64,000 nucleotides of DNA from Cyrtodaria siliqua (taxonomy: Eukaryota; Mollusca; Bivalvia; Adapedonta; Hiatellidae): assembly GCA_037043455.1 (NCBI GenBank), contig JAWPHD010006808.1, forward strand, positions 62,001-126,000, read 5' to 3'. The notes beneath the pieces were generated by a model. The model was not told where the DNA came from, made no database searches, and was given only the letters and a program-made list of their open reading frames with translations. This document shows positions 63,425-64,000 of the stretch, piece by piece. Every line of letters begins with the position of its first letter. Within the stretch, counting starts at the first letter, position 1. Both the position numbers and the translations under genes were made by a program.

Positions 63425-63973
63425 TTACCCAATAATTCAAGGGCAACAACTCCTTTTCATTTTCCTTTAGATGTGGTTTACAAACTTATTGATCGTTAGT
63501 CAATATTAAGACTTTGACCACGTTTGGTAAATATCGGATGCAAAATGCAGTCGCTAGAATGTTGATAAATCAAACTATAGCATGTTTTCCCCCATTAAAT
63601 CAAGGGACATAACTCATAATGTTTATTAACCGATATTAGTGGTACTTGAACTTGTTTGAGCTTACATCAATATTAAGACTCTGGCCAAGTTTGGTCAAGA
63701 TCATACGAAAAATGAATGTGATAGACATGATAGAGGTTGACAGGACACATTTTAGCATTTTAGCATTTTTCATTAGATCAAGGACCATAACGCTGGTGTT
63801 TATCATCCGAGTTAAGTTCTATTCGAGCTCGTCCGCGCTTTATCAATAGCCTAGTTTGGTAAAAATAGAGGGAGACAGAGTGTAGACAACACAAAATAAC
63901 GGACAGACGGACGACGGACAACAGGCTATTTTTGGTGACCAACAATGACCAGCAACTACAGAGACACATACAG
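63425..63973. mobile_element. right arm of the second long inverted-repeat structure
   Basis: It is the inverted counterpart of 59430-59985 over about 550 bp, with the landmarks in reverse order. 'tcaccagggtcattttcaca' at the window edge also echoes 'tgtgaaaacgaccctggtga' at 59299, so the element may continue past 64000. Confidence 0.75.
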
Positions 63974-64000
63974 TTATCACCAGGGTCATTTTCACATTGA

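Overview
The window reads as nuclear DNA of a metazoan, most likely a bivalve mollusc. It is AT-rich, its genes have many GT-AG introns, there are no bacterial-style operons, and it is packed with tRNA-derived SINEs, short palindromic elements, non-LTR and Penelope-like retroelement fragments, foldback structures, minisatellites and AAAT/TTTA/GATT microsatellites. The species cannot be fixed from the sequence alone.

Four genes can be supported. (1) 8346-8957 (+) is the last coding exon of a Tctex1/DYNLT-type dynein light chain. (2) 13489-16546 (-) is a proposed three-exon gene for an unrecognised 90-residue protein. (3) 28254-35575 (-) is, in my reading, the most interesting locus. It has a TATA box, a non-coding first exon, a signal-peptide exon and one giant exon. 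Together they encode a 1056-residue secreted precursor that holds 91 tandem nonapeptides of the form XAXXLPSKV, each separated from the next by KR or RR, like a polyneuropeptide or secreted peptide precursor. (4) 38056-54189 (+) is a complete 12-exon gene for a 342-residue secreted copper monooxygenase of the peptidylglycine alpha-hydroxylating monooxygenase (PHM) family. All six copper ligands are kept, but two of the three residues that grip the peptide carboxylate in rat PHM are changed. Genes 3 and 4 are divergent neighbours whose predicted start sites lie about 2.3 kb apart.

Layout: 1-8.3 kb holds SINEs, microsatellites, a ~100-bp satellite (3.0-5.2 kb) and a ~190-bp tandem repeat. 8.3-9.0 kb is the Tctex1 exon. 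9.4-13.1 kb is repeats and hairpins. 13.5-16.5 kb is the 90-residue gene with SINEs and a TTAA-flanked MITE in its introns. 17.3-19.6 kb is decayed transposon coding sequence. 20.56-25.29 kb is a large foldback structure. 25.3-28.1 kb is bland AT-rich DNA. 28.25-35.6 kb is the peptide precursor. 37.86-54.19 kb is the PHM-like gene, whose introns hold Penelope-like, LINE and SINE debris and an exon-derived tandem array with decoy splice sites. 54.5-58.9 kb is a 25-bp repeat and a 24-bp minisatellite with a hAT-like MITE amplified inside an 874-bp higher-order unit. 59-64 kb is a second long inverted-repeat structure with LINE debris and tandem repeats inside.

Exon-intron models were assembled by eye from splice consensus, reading phase and, where possible, family resemblance. 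No search or expression data were available.
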